Assembly (NCBI GenBank): GCA_002331625.1
Contig: DCZN01000127.1
Location: 8,931 to 32,556, forward strand
From: Nitrospira sp. UBA2083
GTDB taxonomy: Bacteria; Nitrospirota; Nitrospiria; Nitrospirales; Nitrospiraceae
Reading direction: 5' to 3'
Length of the DNA stretch: 23,626 nt
Each line of letters begins with the position of its first letter. The stretch's first letter is position 1. The position numbers were made by a program, and so were the translations under genes. This document shows, one piece after another, positions 13,983 through 21,086 of the stretch. The notes under the pieces were generated by a model. That model was given only the letters and a program-made list of their open reading frames with translations. It did no database searches and was not told the DNA's origin.

Positions 13983-14208
13983 GGATTTCCTCCATGACGA
14001 TTTCTTCCGCATCGAGCCAGTCTCTGAGAGCATTCCCGTCTTGGCGGCCGCGCTGTTCCCAGAGCTCGTACGCTTTCCGTGAGATCCGCTCCCACATCCC
14101 ATCAGGCAATTCAATGGGCTGTTCGTCCCGCCTCACGGGAGGGGCAACGCGCCCTTTCCCTTTGCTGGTTGTGGTTTTTCGTCTGGTTGTTGTCTTGCGC
14201 GTTGGCAT
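13966..14208 (-). CDS. DUF2934 domain small protein, 80 aa
   Basis: Small basic protein. The N-terminus (about 1-28) is a Lys/Arg/Thr-rich tail (MPTRKTTTRRKTTTSKGKGR) like those on nucleic-acid-binding proteins. The C-terminal domain (about 38-75) is the DUF2934 signature, WERISRKAYELWEQRGRQDG followed by DWLDAEEIV. The family has no assigned function and often occurs near stress genes. Start at ATG 14208 with GAGGAG upstream; the frame upstream of it lies in the UspA gene. The stop overlaps the next gene by 17 bases, implying translational coupling with the 459-aa protein. Fourteen bases separate it from the preceding UspA stop. Confidence 0.82.
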   Translation of the reverse strand: MPTRKTTTRRKTTTSKGKGRVAPPVRRDEQPIELPDGMWERISRKAYELWEQRGRQDGNALRDWLDAEEIVMEEIHESRE

Positions 14209-14222
14209 GGCTGGCTCCTCGG

Positions 14223-15194
14223 CTACACGTTGCTTGGCATGGGCTGTCTTGCAAGGACACGGCGATGACCTGGGGGAAACTTCGGTCTCCGGACCGTCAG
14301 AACAGGGCACGACGACTTCCGAAGAACAAACTCCGCGACGCTGCCGAATAATGCATGGGACAGGCCTCGACGGCCATGAGTCCCCATCACAATCATATCC
14401 GCGTCGTGAGCGACTGCCGCATTGAGGATCGAATCAGCGGGGAGCCCGCCGGAGATAACAAAATCCGACACGAGCCCAGCCGAGGTCAGTGCTGAAGCAA
14501 GATCGGACAACTTTTGGCTCATCGCGCTCCTATCATGCTCACGTTTTGACGCATGAGGCAATGTGAAATCCAGTCCGTACGAAACCGGCTCCAAGACATG
14601 AAGGAGTCTGATGGAAGCCTTAGATCGCTGAGCCACCAGCGCCCCATATTCAAACGCGTCGAGCGAACAATCAGAAAAGTCGATGGGCATCAGGATCCGC
14701 TCAATGCCAGCGGGGTGGTCTCGACGTTGCCCCTCTCCCTTTTCCGCAGGTCCCCCGGTATGTACGGCCAAGACCGGGCAGGGTGCTGCCCGGATGATTC
14801 GTTCCGCGGTGCTTCCCAGGAGTACATGAGCCAATCCCGTTTTTCCTCTCGTGCCCACGACAATCAGATCCGGATCTTCCCCCGTTGCGACGGTAAGAAT
14901 TTCCTCGCTCGGGATGCCCGTGGCAATCTTCGTCTCTGCCGAAATCCCTCGAACGGTGGCCCGTGCTTTTACCTCAACCAACTCCTGCGTGGCCTGCTTC
15001 ATCAATTCGGCCAAATACAGTCGATTGATAGGATGCTCCGGATCGAGCCCCGATGGAAACTCCAACACATTCACCACCGTCAGCGAGGCACCCCATGATT
15101 GGGCGAGCGCACAAGCAAGGGCCTCCGCAGTCGATGATCCCTGCGATCCGTCGGTCGCAAAGAGAATGTTCGGCTTCCCTGCGGGTAGGTTCAC
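14223..15194 (-). CDS. Universal stress protein, two UspA domains, 323 aa
   Basis: Tandem UspA protein, cytoplasmic. Domain 1 (about 8-150) has ILFATDGSQGS and GTRGKTGLAHVLLGSTAE; domain 2 (about 165-320) has ILMPIDFSDCS and GTHGRRGLSHALFGSVAE. Both carry the G-x2-G-x9-G-S ATP motif. The start is GTG 15194, forming a GTGA overlap with the stop of the upstream cupredoxin gene, with GGAGG just ahead. The longer frame from 15251 would overlap that gene by 60 bases. A basic proline-rich tail follows domain 2 (RPKFPPGHRRVLARQP). Translational coupling to an exported cupredoxin is unusual for a cytosolic Usp. Confidence 0.93.
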   Translation of the reverse strand: MNLPAGKPNILFATDGSQGSSTAEALACALAQSWGASLTVVNVLEFPSGLDPEHPINRLYLAELMKQATQELVEVKARATVRGISAETKIATGIPSEEILTVATGEDPDLIVVGTRGKTGLAHVLLGSTAERIIRAAPCPVLAVHTGGPAEKGEGQRRDHPAGIERILMPIDFSDCSLDAFEYGALVAQRSKASIRLLHVLEPVSYGLDFTLPHASKREHDRSAMSQKLSDLASALTSAGLVSDFVISGGLPADSILNAAVAHDADMIVMGTHGRRGLSHALFGSVAEFVLRKSSCPVLTVRRPKFPPGHRRVLARQPMPSNV

Positions 15195-15622
15195 ACGGCC
15201 TCCGCGCTCAGCAGAAGCAACTCTCCGCTCATGGTCGGGTGAATGGAACACCGAAAGACATGCCGACCTGGTCGCGTCATATCAAACCGAATCGTGGCGC
15301 TCTGTTTCGGATCGAGATACACACCTCCGAGTCCACGGCCATAGACAATGACTCCGTCCTTCTCGATCTGTGTGGGGATTCCCTCAAACATGGTGGAGCT
15401 AAAATCGTGTCGCTCTGCGTCTTCGTTTCGTACGATGATGACGGTGGGAAGTCCCAGACGCAAGGGACTCTGCTTCGTCACAAAACGAAAATCCTTGATC
15501 GTCACATCCACCACCTGCTCGGATTGGCCCATGAGGGCTGTACCAGACATCCATACCAGGCAGGCTGTGATAAGGACCACCCCCAACCTCCGCCACTGCA
15601 CCCGAGTTCGTCGAAGGGTCAT
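15191..15622 (-). CDS. Secreted/anchored cupredoxin-like protein, 143 aa
   Basis: Probable periplasmic copper protein. Residues 1-33 form a basic n-region and hydrophobic segment (signal peptide or uncleaved anchor). The domain is an eight-strand cupredoxin type. The candidate type-1 copper ligands are H72 (AERHDF), C125, H128 and M131 in FRCSIHPTMSGEL (C-x2-H-x2-M), all intact. GTVYL-type loops (GGVYLDPKQSATIRF) match plastocyanin/azurin relatives and some cytochrome-oxidase-like domains. GGGAGGAG precedes ATG 15622. It lies 19 bases after a single-domain UspA gene and overlaps the next UspA gene by four. Likely a small electron carrier or copper sensor; the partner is not identifiable here. 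Confidence 0.85.
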   Translation of the reverse strand: MTLRRTRVQWRRLGVVLITACLVWMSGTALMGQSEQVVDVTIKDFRFVTKQSPLRLGLPTVIIVRNEDAERHDFSSTMFEGIPTQIEKDGVIVYGRGLGGVYLDPKQSATIRFDMTRPGRHVFRCSIHPTMSGELLLLSAEAV

Positions 15623-15641
15623 GATCTCCTCCCTTTGGTCG

Positions 15642-16145
15642 TCATCGTGCCGATCTCCGTTGCGAAGCAGAGGTCGGCAGCGGCACGGTCAGCACGGGGC
15701 AGCCCGCCGTACGAACGACCTTTTCTGCCGTACTGCCGAAAAAAATCTTATCCACACTGCCGGACCGGCCACCGTAACTGCCGATCACGACCACATCAAT
15801 CCCCCCTGTCCTCGCAACCTTGGCAATCTCAGCGAAGGGCACTCCTTCCACAATCACGCGTGTGATCTTGACACCCGTGGCTGCCTTCGACTCCAATAAT
15901 TGCCTGACTTTTAAACGAGCATGATGGCGTAACCGGCGGCGCTGTAGGGCGGCATCGGACGGAACGGCCAGCAAACCTAAACGATTGAAGGCCGCCAGCG
16001 CATTGGTGTCGATCACATGCAAAACCAGCATGGTCGCTCCACACAGCCGCGCCATCTGACAAGCGACCCGGAATGCTTCATCCGAACAGGGGGAAAAATC
16101 CACTGGAACCAGAATGGCCTTGAAGAGATCCGTATCCTGCTCCAT
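15642..16145 (-). CDS. Universal stress protein, single UspA domain, 167 aa
   Basis: Single UspA domain. The nucleotide strand is ILVPVDFSPCSDEAF (residues 11-25) and the ATP loop is GSYGGRSGSVDKIFFGSTAEK, one residue longer than the usual G-x2-G-x9-G-S. Start chosen at ATG 16145 because GGGAGGA lies 9 bases upstream. The frame is open to 16454, but that extension is Cys/Leu/Gln-rich, built from the repeats at 16266-16362, and not plausible protein. First gene of the leftward operon UspA, cupredoxin, UspA, DUF2934, 459-aa protein. The tail after the domain is Ser/Arg-rich. Confidence 0.9.
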   Translation of the reverse strand: MEQDTDLFKAILVPVDFSPCSDEAFRVACQMARLCGATMLVLHVIDTNALAAFNRLGLLAVPSDAALQRRRLRHHARLKVRQLLESKAATGVKITRVIVEGVPFAEIAKVARTGGIDVVVIGSYGGRSGSVDKIFFGSTAEKVVRTAGCPVLTVPLPTSASQRRSAR

Positions 16146-16490
16146 AAACAATCCTCCCGACCTGGAATTTGAGCAAAGCTGATGCCACGTCAGAGCACCG
16201 ACAGCTGACGGATGACAGTTTGGAGAACCCGTCTGTTGGCCTTCTTCTCCTCGCTCTTGGCTCTCAGCCAGCTGCTTTGCTCCTAGCAGTAGGGGCTGTC
16301 TGCTACAGCAGCTGCTTGCCTCCTGTAGCAGAAGGCGCCAGGAGACATGAACAATACAGCCCGAGAACGTGAGATAATTTGGCAGAAATGGTCTTTCCTC
16401 TTCACTCCTTACCTGCCACCCCTCACACCTGACGATTTTCCTCTTGATCGGCATTGGACTTGCTGAAGACTCCAGTGACGAGGAAACGAT
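16146..16490. other. 345-base divergent non-coding region
   Basis: Separates the leftward UspA operon from the rightward nine-gene run. It contains the structured repeat block at 16266-16362 and a C/T-rich stretch (16395-16445). I found no convincing sigma70 -35/-10 pair for either direction, although two operons must start here; a weak TTGATC at 16444-16449 has no matching -10. Confidence 0.6.
16266..16362. repeat. Nested direct and inverted repeats with alternative hairpins
   Basis: An imperfect direct repeat of about 28 bases (near 16266-16293 and 16307-16335, sharing CAGCTGCTT and GCAG-AGG) is overlaid with inverted repeats. TCTGCTACAG (16299-16308) pairs with 16323-16332. GGGCTGT (16293-16299) pairs with ACAGCCC (16356-16362). 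TAGCAG (16284-16289) pairs with CTGCTA (16300-16305). Several pairings exclude each other, as in a switch, but no T-run follows. Confidence 0.55.
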
Positions 16491-16586
16491 ATGACACGCG
16501 CACAGTGGCTCCTGCTTGGAGCCATAGGGTTAGGACTCGCGATTACGATCTACCTCGTGTTTTTCTGTCCGGCAGATTGTCAGTAA
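16491..16586 (+). CDS. 31-aa single-span membrane peptide
   Basis: Very short gene starting ATG at 16491 with GAGGAAA upstream and ending TAA at 16586. The product is MTRAQ, then a hydrophobic helix (WLLLGAIGLGLAITIYLVFF), then CPADCQ. One transmembrane segment with a two-cysteine tail (C-x3-C). The small size limits certainty, but the ribosome-binding site, clean hydrophobicity and position 22 bases before the MgtE-like gene support it. It could be a transporter-associated small subunit. Confidence 0.5.
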   Translation: MTRAQWLLLGAIGLGLAITIYLVFFCPADCQ

Positions 16587-16608
16587 CGATCGACTCAGAG
16601 GGAAGGGG

Positions 16609-17565
16609 ATGGCGACGGCTGCAGACCTGATGACCCCAGACATTCCTCGGAGCGACAGACACTGCACCGTAGGCGAAACAATAGCGGCGCTTCGGGGCCA
16701 CACATGGGACGAAGTGGGGCATGTCTATCTGGTCGACGATCAAGCAGTCCTGACGGGTCAAGTCCCGATCGAACGATTGCTTCAGGCCAAGGAACAGACC
16801 ACGCTGGCCGAACTGGAAGGGCTCTCACCGATTGAGGTGCTCCCAGGAGATGGAGCCGAGACGGTGGCACTGCGGGCGGTTGAACGCCATGATGCCGATG
16901 TCGCTGTCATCGACGCTCGACGGCGGCTGCTCGGTGCCATTCCGATCGGACGGCTCTTGGCCCTGCTACACGAGGAACATGTGGACAACTTTCTGCGCAT
17001 GGGCGGCGTGAGCAGAATGGACCATCTCCATCTGTCGCTCACCGCCCAGCAGACACTGACCCAGGTGCGCGCACGTCTACCGTGGTTGATGGTCGGCCTT
17101 GCAGGAGGATTCTTGGCCAGCGGCGTGGCCTCGGCGTTTGAAGACTCGCTGAAGAACGAAGTGGCGCTCGCATTTTTTCTGCCGCTCGTCGTGTACATGG
17201 CGGATGCCGTCGGAACCCAAACCGAAACCGTCCTGGTTCGTCGATTGGCCTATGGAGAAGTCCGGTTATGGGCACAATTGGTCAAAGAAGCGTTCATTGG
17301 CCTATCCATTGGAGCAATCGTTGCGGTTGTCGCTGTTGCTGGGTTGTGGATTTGGAACGGACATCCGGCTTTGGCAATGGTTGTCGGTGCCTCGTTAGGG
17401 GTGACGGCTGTCGTGGCCACTGTCATGGCTAGTCTGCTTCCGCTGGGGCTGGTGCGTCTTGGAGCAGATCCGGCTTTGGCCAGCGGACCGGTGGCAACGG
17501 TCGTGCAAGATATTTTGAGCGTGGGGATTTATCTGATGATCGCGACGGCCCTACTGCCACGGTGA
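16609..17565 (+). CDS. Short MgtE-like divalent-cation transporter (CBS pair plus membrane domain), 318 aa
   Basis: Inner-membrane Mg2+ (or Co2+/other divalent) channel-like transporter. Residues 1-125 are a CBS-domain pair (DLMTPDIPRSD, HVYLVDDQAVLTG, DVAVIDARRRLLGAIPIGRLL). A plug-helix-like linker (HEEHVDNFLRMGG) leads to the five-helix MgtE domain (about 155-318). It retains PLVVYMADAVGTQTETVLVRRLA, VVGASLGVTAVVATVMASLLPL and the pore-region SGPVATVVQDILS with aspartate D301. It lacks the N-terminal superhelical domain of full MgtE (about 450 aa), and the usual GGNAGTQ is ADAVGTQ. GAGGGAAGGGG precedes ATG 16609. A UspA gene follows by 46 bases; ATP-sensing and CBS-sensing proteins side by side suggest joint control of Mg2+/ATP balance (inference). 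Confidence 0.87.
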   Translation: MATAADLMTPDIPRSDRHCTVGETIAALRGHTWDEVGHVYLVDDQAVLTGQVPIERLLQAKEQTTLAELEGLSPIEVLPGDGAETVALRAVERHDADVAVIDARRRLLGAIPIGRLLALLHEEHVDNFLRMGGVSRMDHLHLSLTAQQTLTQVRARLPWLMVGLAGGFLASGVASAFEDSLKNEVALAFFLPLVVYMADAVGTQTETVLVRRLAYGEVRLWAQLVKEAFIGLSIGAIVAVVAVAGLWIWNGHPALAMVVGASLGVTAVVATVMASLLPLGLVRLGADPALASGPVATVVQDILSVGIYLMIATALLPR

Positions 17566-17611
17566 TGCATGCTGAAACGAAGCGGTACATCCACAGCTGG
17601 AAGGTGGTGCT

Positions 17612-18475
17612 ATGAAGATATTGCTCGCTGTCGATGGCTCTGATCATTCCTACGAGGCGGTGCGAGCCTTGAAATATCTGGCCCGTGCCGAGGAACTGCA
17701 TCTGGTGCATGTCCTCGATGTTCCAAGTCCGGCCTATCCCATGATGATGCCTGAGGTGGCACAAGAACTGTACGAAACCGTCGAGCGAAATATGCGAGAC
17801 GACGGGACTCGGTTGTTGGATCGGATCGTGTCCCTACTCCCATTGGATGTTGGGCCGGTCACGAAGCATCTGGTGGTTGGATCCCCGGCGGAGCAGATCG
17901 TGGGCCTCGCTCAACAACTCAAAGTAGACCTCATGCTTCTGGGCACCCGAGGCCTTGGACCGATCAAGGAACGGCTGGTCGGAAGTGTCTCCCATCGAGT
18001 GCTCACCTTCGCACCCGGCGCAAAACTGATTGTTGCTGGCCCCTTGAAACGACTGCGTCACATCCTCTTGCCACTCCAAGGCACCTATGACGCAGACCAT
18101 GCTCTCTCCTTCCTTCAACGACAACCCTTGCGTGAGCCGCCGACGATCACGTTGCTCACCGTCCTTCCCCATACCAGACCACCTTGGCCGGTGGATGCGG
18201 TTTCAGCCGAGCACATGGAAACCCATTCCCTCCGCAAGGCGAAGGACTTTCTTGACGACCTAGTTGTGAAGCTGGGACCGTCGGGCTACCGCACACGCGT
18301 CGTGACCACATTGGGCACCCCCGTGGATGGAATTCTTCAGGAGGCTAAGGCCACAAGTACAGATCTCATCCTCATGGGATCACGTGGACGCCGCGGCGTC
18401 ACGCGCATGGTACTCGGCAGTGTGTCCCATGCTCTTTTACACCAAGGAACATATCCACTCATGATTGTTGGTTGA
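17612..18475 (+). CDS. Universal stress protein, two UspA domains, 287 aa
   Basis: Tandem UspA protein. Domain 1 (about 1-143) has ILLAVDGSDHSYEAV and GTRGLGPIKERLVGSVSH; domain 2 (about 148-287) has GSRGRRGVTRMVLGSVSH. Both ATP motifs G-x2-G-x9-G-S are intact. In domain 2 the usual DGS opening is LPLQGTYDAD, so its nucleotide pocket may be altered. GGAAGGTGG lies before ATG 17612. Adjacent to the MgtE-like transporter and a zinc-ribbon gene on the same strand. Confidence 0.93.
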   Translation: MKILLAVDGSDHSYEAVRALKYLARAEELHLVHVLDVPSPAYPMMMPEVAQELYETVERNMRDDGTRLLDRIVSLLPLDVGPVTKHLVVGSPAEQIVGLAQQLKVDLMLLGTRGLGPIKERLVGSVSHRVLTFAPGAKLIVAGPLKRLRHILLPLQGTYDADHALSFLQRQPLREPPTITLLTVLPHTRPPWPVDAVSAEHMETHSLRKAKDFLDDLVVKLGPSGYRTRVVTTLGTPVDGILQEAKATSTDLILMGSRGRRGVTRMVLGSVSHALLHQGTYPLMIVG

Positions 18476-18495
18476 TCGTCGAAAGGATACCGGCC

Positions 18496-18660
18496 ATGCC
18501 GATGTACGATTACAAGTGCCTCGATTGTGGGAAGGAATCATTGATCGTCGTGACCTTGAAGGAACACGAAGCCGGTCTGGTCACGTGCCCGGCCTGCGGA
18601 AGTAAGAAGTTGCAGCAACTCTTCACCTCCTTCATCGCCCACACGACAAAGAAGAGTTAA
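18496..18660 (+). CDS. FmdB-type zinc-ribbon protein, 54 aa
   Basis: Small regulatory-type zinc ribbon of the FmdB/CxxC_CxxC_SSSS family. Residues MPMYDYKCLDCGKES and VTCPACGSKKLQQLF supply C8-x2-C11 and C31-x2-C34. Start at ATG 18496 with AAAGGA 9 bases upstream; a TTG 24 bases earlier overlaps the UspA stop and lacks a ribosome-binding site. Family members are commonly short and their targets are mostly unknown. Only 4 bases separate it from the cytochrome gene, so they are co-translated neighbours. Confidence 0.88.
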   Translation: MPMYDYKCLDCGKESLIVVTLKEHEAGLVTCPACGSKKLQQLFTSFIAHTTKKS

Positions 18661-18664
18661 CACC

Positions 18665-19057
18665 ATGCGCACGACTCGATGGCGGTTCATACAGCGTCGA
18701 TTGTTTGTTGCGGGGCTTGCGGGAATCTGTGTGTTATACGGTTTCACGAGACCCTCATTGCACGCTCAAGACTATCCGCCCGATCGCGCACGTGGGAAAT
18801 CCGTGTACGAGCGTCACTGTCAGAAATGCCATGGGCCGACTGGTCGCGGTGATGGACCAGCGGCCGATTCGCTGAAAGTCCCTCCGGCCAATTTTCAGCG
18901 CTTTCAATCGTTCCTGAAATCCGATGAAGAGTTGCTCCGGACCATCGAGCACGGCGTGGTCTACAGCCCGATGCATTCGTGGCGCGGCCAGCTCACCGAC
19001 GGAGAAATGCAGGACGTTGTGGCATACATACGCTTACTGTCGCAACAGGCACGATGA
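18665..19057 (+). CDS. Periplasmic monohaem cytochrome c, 130 aa
   Basis: Class I cytochrome c, exported by a Sec signal (residues 1-34, basic n-region RRLF, hydrophobic core VAGLAGICVLYG, cleavage near LHA-QD). Haem site C52-Q-K-C55-H56-G; the axial methionine is probably M103 in VYSPMHSW. The C-terminal helix EMQDVVAYIRLL is standard for small cytochromes c. An electron carrier of the periplasmic chain, but the donor cannot be told. It follows the FmdB-type gene by 4 bases. An inverted repeat (19077-19132) separates it from pncA. Confidence 0.92.
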   Translation: MRTTRWRFIQRRLFVAGLAGICVLYGFTRPSLHAQDYPPDRARGKSVYERHCQKCHGPTGRGDGPAADSLKVPPANFQRFQSFLKSDEELLRTIEHGVVYSPMHSWRGQLTDGEMQDVVAYIRLLSQQAR

Positions 19058-19076
19058 CCGATCTGACGATGTGACC

Positions 19077-19132
19077 ATCTGATGATCTGTTGATTCAAGC
19101 CCAAAAATCAAAAGATCAACTGCTTATCAGAT
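19077..19132. repeat. Intergenic hairpin between cytochrome c and pncA
   Basis: Nested arms 19077-19094 and 19115-19132. The outer 7-bp ATCTGAT/ATCAGAT and inner 6-bp GTTGAT/ATCAAC are perfect, with a 5-base internal mismatch and a 20-base A-rich loop. Similar in style to the other intergenic repeats. Not followed by a T-run. Confidence 0.55.
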
Positions 19133-19155
19133 TCCCCGACTTCGCAACGACTTCC

Positions 19156-19737
19156 ATGATCTCCCTGGCACCCCATGATGCGCTCCTCATCGCGGACATC
19201 CAGAACGATTTCCTGCCAGGTGGGGCGCTCGGCATCAGCGATGGAGACGAGATTATTCCGGTCCTCGCAAACTATGTCGACCGCTTTCAGGCTCATGCCC
19301 TTCCCATTTTTCTGACCCGCGATTGGCACCCACCCGACCATTGCTCGTTCCGGCCACAGGGTGGGCCATGGCCGGTACATTGTGTCGCTGGCTCACCCGG
19401 CTCTCTGCCGCCGCCGTCGTTCACGACGCCGCCATCGGCAGTCATCATCTATAAAGCCATCGACCGAGACCAAGAAGCCTATTCAGCCTTCCAAGACACC
19501 GCACTGGATCGGCATTTGCGAGCCCTGAGCGTGCGGCGCCTCTTCATCGGTGGATTGGCGACCGACTATTGTGTGTTGAACTCGGTCAGGGACGCTCGGG
19601 CACTAGGGTATGCCGTCTGTCTTCTGCTCGACGGGATCAAAGCGGTGAACCTGCAGCCGGACGACGGTCGGCGCGCCGAAGACGAGATGATTCGCTTGGG
19701 GGCCCAGCCCGTCCGATGGAAGATGCTCGAAACATGA
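19156..19737 (+). CDS. pncA: Nicotinamidase, 193 aa
   Basis: Isochorismatase-fold amidase converting nicotinamide to nicotinate and ammonia, first step of the deamidating NAD salvage path. The catalytic triad is D14 (LLIADIQNDFLPGG), K100 (IIYKAID) and C139 (GGLATDYCVLNS). Metal ligands are D56, H58 and H62 in TRDWHPPDHCSF. Length is typical of PncA. Start at ATG 19156, fixed by the family start MISLAPHDALLIADIQ. The frame runs open to a TTG at 19090, but that part is the hairpin region. No clear Shine-Dalgarno. The stop overlaps the ATG of pncB in the ATGA quartet, so the two are translationally coupled. Confidence 0.94.
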   Translation: MISLAPHDALLIADIQNDFLPGGALGISDGDEIIPVLANYVDRFQAHALPIFLTRDWHPPDHCSFRPQGGPWPVHCVAGSPGSLPPPSFTTPPSAVIIYKAIDRDQEAYSAFQDTALDRHLRALSVRRLFIGGLATDYCVLNSVRDARALGYAVCLLLDGIKAVNLQPDDGRRAEDEMIRLGAQPVRWKMLET

Positions 19738-21086
19738 ATCCTTCGACCAGCGCCCTGCTCACGGATATGTATGAGCTCACGATGGCACAGGCTTACCTGG
19801 AACAAGGAATGGACGAGCCGGCCGTGTTCGAGTTCTTCGTGCGCAGGCTGCCAACCTGTCGGAATTTCTTAGTGGCGGCTGGTCTCGAGCAGGGGTTGGA
19901 CTATCTCTCGGAACTGCGGGTGACGCAGGAAGAACTGGCCTGGTTGGAGCAATCGAAGCGGTTCAGTTTGGAGCTCCTTCGCTATCTGGAAGCTCTGCGG
20001 TTCACCGGAGAGGTCGAGGCGATGCCCGAAGGAACCATGTTCTTTCCCCACCAACCTATCCTCAGAATCATCGCACCGCTTCCGCTAGCCCAGCTCATCG
20101 AAAGTCGCGTCATGAACTTGCTGAACTTCCAAACCATGGTGGCCTCGAAGGCCGCACGTTCGGTGCTGGTCGCAGGGGGAAAGCCGCTTATCGATTTCGG
20201 ATTGCGGCGCGCCCATGGGGCTGAAGCCGGTCTCCTCGCTGCCCGCGCGAGCTACATAGCTGGTTTCGCAGGAACTGCGACCGTCCTGGCCGGTATGGCC
20301 TATGGAATTCCTTTGTATGGCACCATGGCCCATTCGTTCGTGCAAGCCCACGAAGATGAATTCCTCGCCTTTAAGCATTTTGCCGAAACACAACCGGACA
20401 ATGTCGTGCTCCTGATTGACACCTATGATACGGAAGCCGGTGCTGATAAAGTTGTGGCCGTAGCCCAGTCCCTTCAGGCAAAGGGCATCATGATCAAAGG
20501 TGTACGACTCGATAGCGGCGATCTGGCCGACCATGCTCGAAAGGTCCGCCGAATTCTAGACCAAGGAGCATTGCCTCAGGTGTCCATCCTTGCCAGCGGC
20601 AATCTTGACGAATATCGGCTGAGAGATCTCGTCCAAAGCGGCGCACCGATCAACAGTTTTGCCGTCGGCACAGCCATGACGACCTCGTCCGACGCACCCT
20701 CGTTGGACTGTGCCTACAAACTCCAAGAATATGCCGGTCGTCCCTGTCGCAAGCGATCGGAGGGGAAAGCCACCTGGCCCGGCCGAAAACAAGTCTATCG
20801 GTATGATGCCGACGACGGATGCATAGACCACGACGTGGTCACGACCGACGATGATCAACTGTCCGGCCACCCACTGCTCCGACCCGTCATGAAAGGAGGG
20901 CGCCGGCTTGCGGCATCACCACCGCTTGCCGACGTGCAGCGAGCGACCGCCGTGCAACTCGAACGGCTTCCAGCATCGCTCCGAGTTCTCGATCCCTCAC
21001 CAGCCTATGACGTTCGGATCTCCGACACCTTGCAGGGCTTAGCCCGAGCTGTCGATCGCACCTCTACCATCAAAGGAGTCACGTGA
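19734..21086 (+). CDS. pncB: Nicotinate phosphoribosyltransferase, 450 aa
   Basis: Makes nicotinate mononucleotide from nicotinate and PRPP with ATP, second step of NAD salvage. Signature segments: LLTDMYELTMAQAY (residues 9-22), DFGLRRAHGAEAG (154-166), GTMAHSF (196-202, H200 in the likely phosphohistidine position), GVRLDSGDLADHA (256-268) and ASGNLDEYRL (287-296). Start ATG 19734 gives the family N-terminus and an ATGA overlap with pncA; the longer frame from 19569 runs inside pncA. The C-terminal 100 residues hold the extra NAPRTase module (KRSEGKATWPGRKQVYR). The tail TIKGVT contains the ribosome-binding site of the next gene. Confidence 0.96.
   Translation: MNPSTSALLTDMYELTMAQAYLEQGMDEPAVFEFFVRRLPTCRNFLVAAGLEQGLDYLSELRVTQEELAWLEQSKRFSLELLRYLEALRFTGEVEAMPEGTMFFPHQPILRIIAPLPLAQLIESRVMNLLNFQTMVASKAARSVLVAGGKPLIDFGLRRAHGAEAGLLAARASYIAGFAGTATVLAGMAYGIPLYGTMAHSFVQAHEDEFLAFKHFAETQPDNVVLLIDTYDTEAGADKVVAVAQSLQAKGIMIKGVRLDSGDLADHARKVRRILDQGALPQVSILASGNLDEYRLRDLVQSGAPINSFAVGTAMTTSSDAPSLDCAYKLQEYAGRPCRKRSEGKATWPGRKQVYRYDADDGCIDHDVVTTDDDQLSGHPLLRPVMKGGRRLAASPPLADVQRATAVQLERLPASLRVLDPSPAYDVRISDTLQGLARAVDRTSTIKGVT

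Noticed and set aside
15053..15865. 270-aa plus-strand open frame across two UspA genes and the cupredoxin gene
   Set aside because: Antisense to three genes with intact motifs; His/Pro/Arg-rich nonsense composition.
16146..16454. N-terminal extension of the single-domain UspA gene on the minus strand
   Set aside because: The extension is Cys/Gln/Leu-rich, derives from the hairpin repeats, and a good ribosome-binding site fixes the start at 16145.
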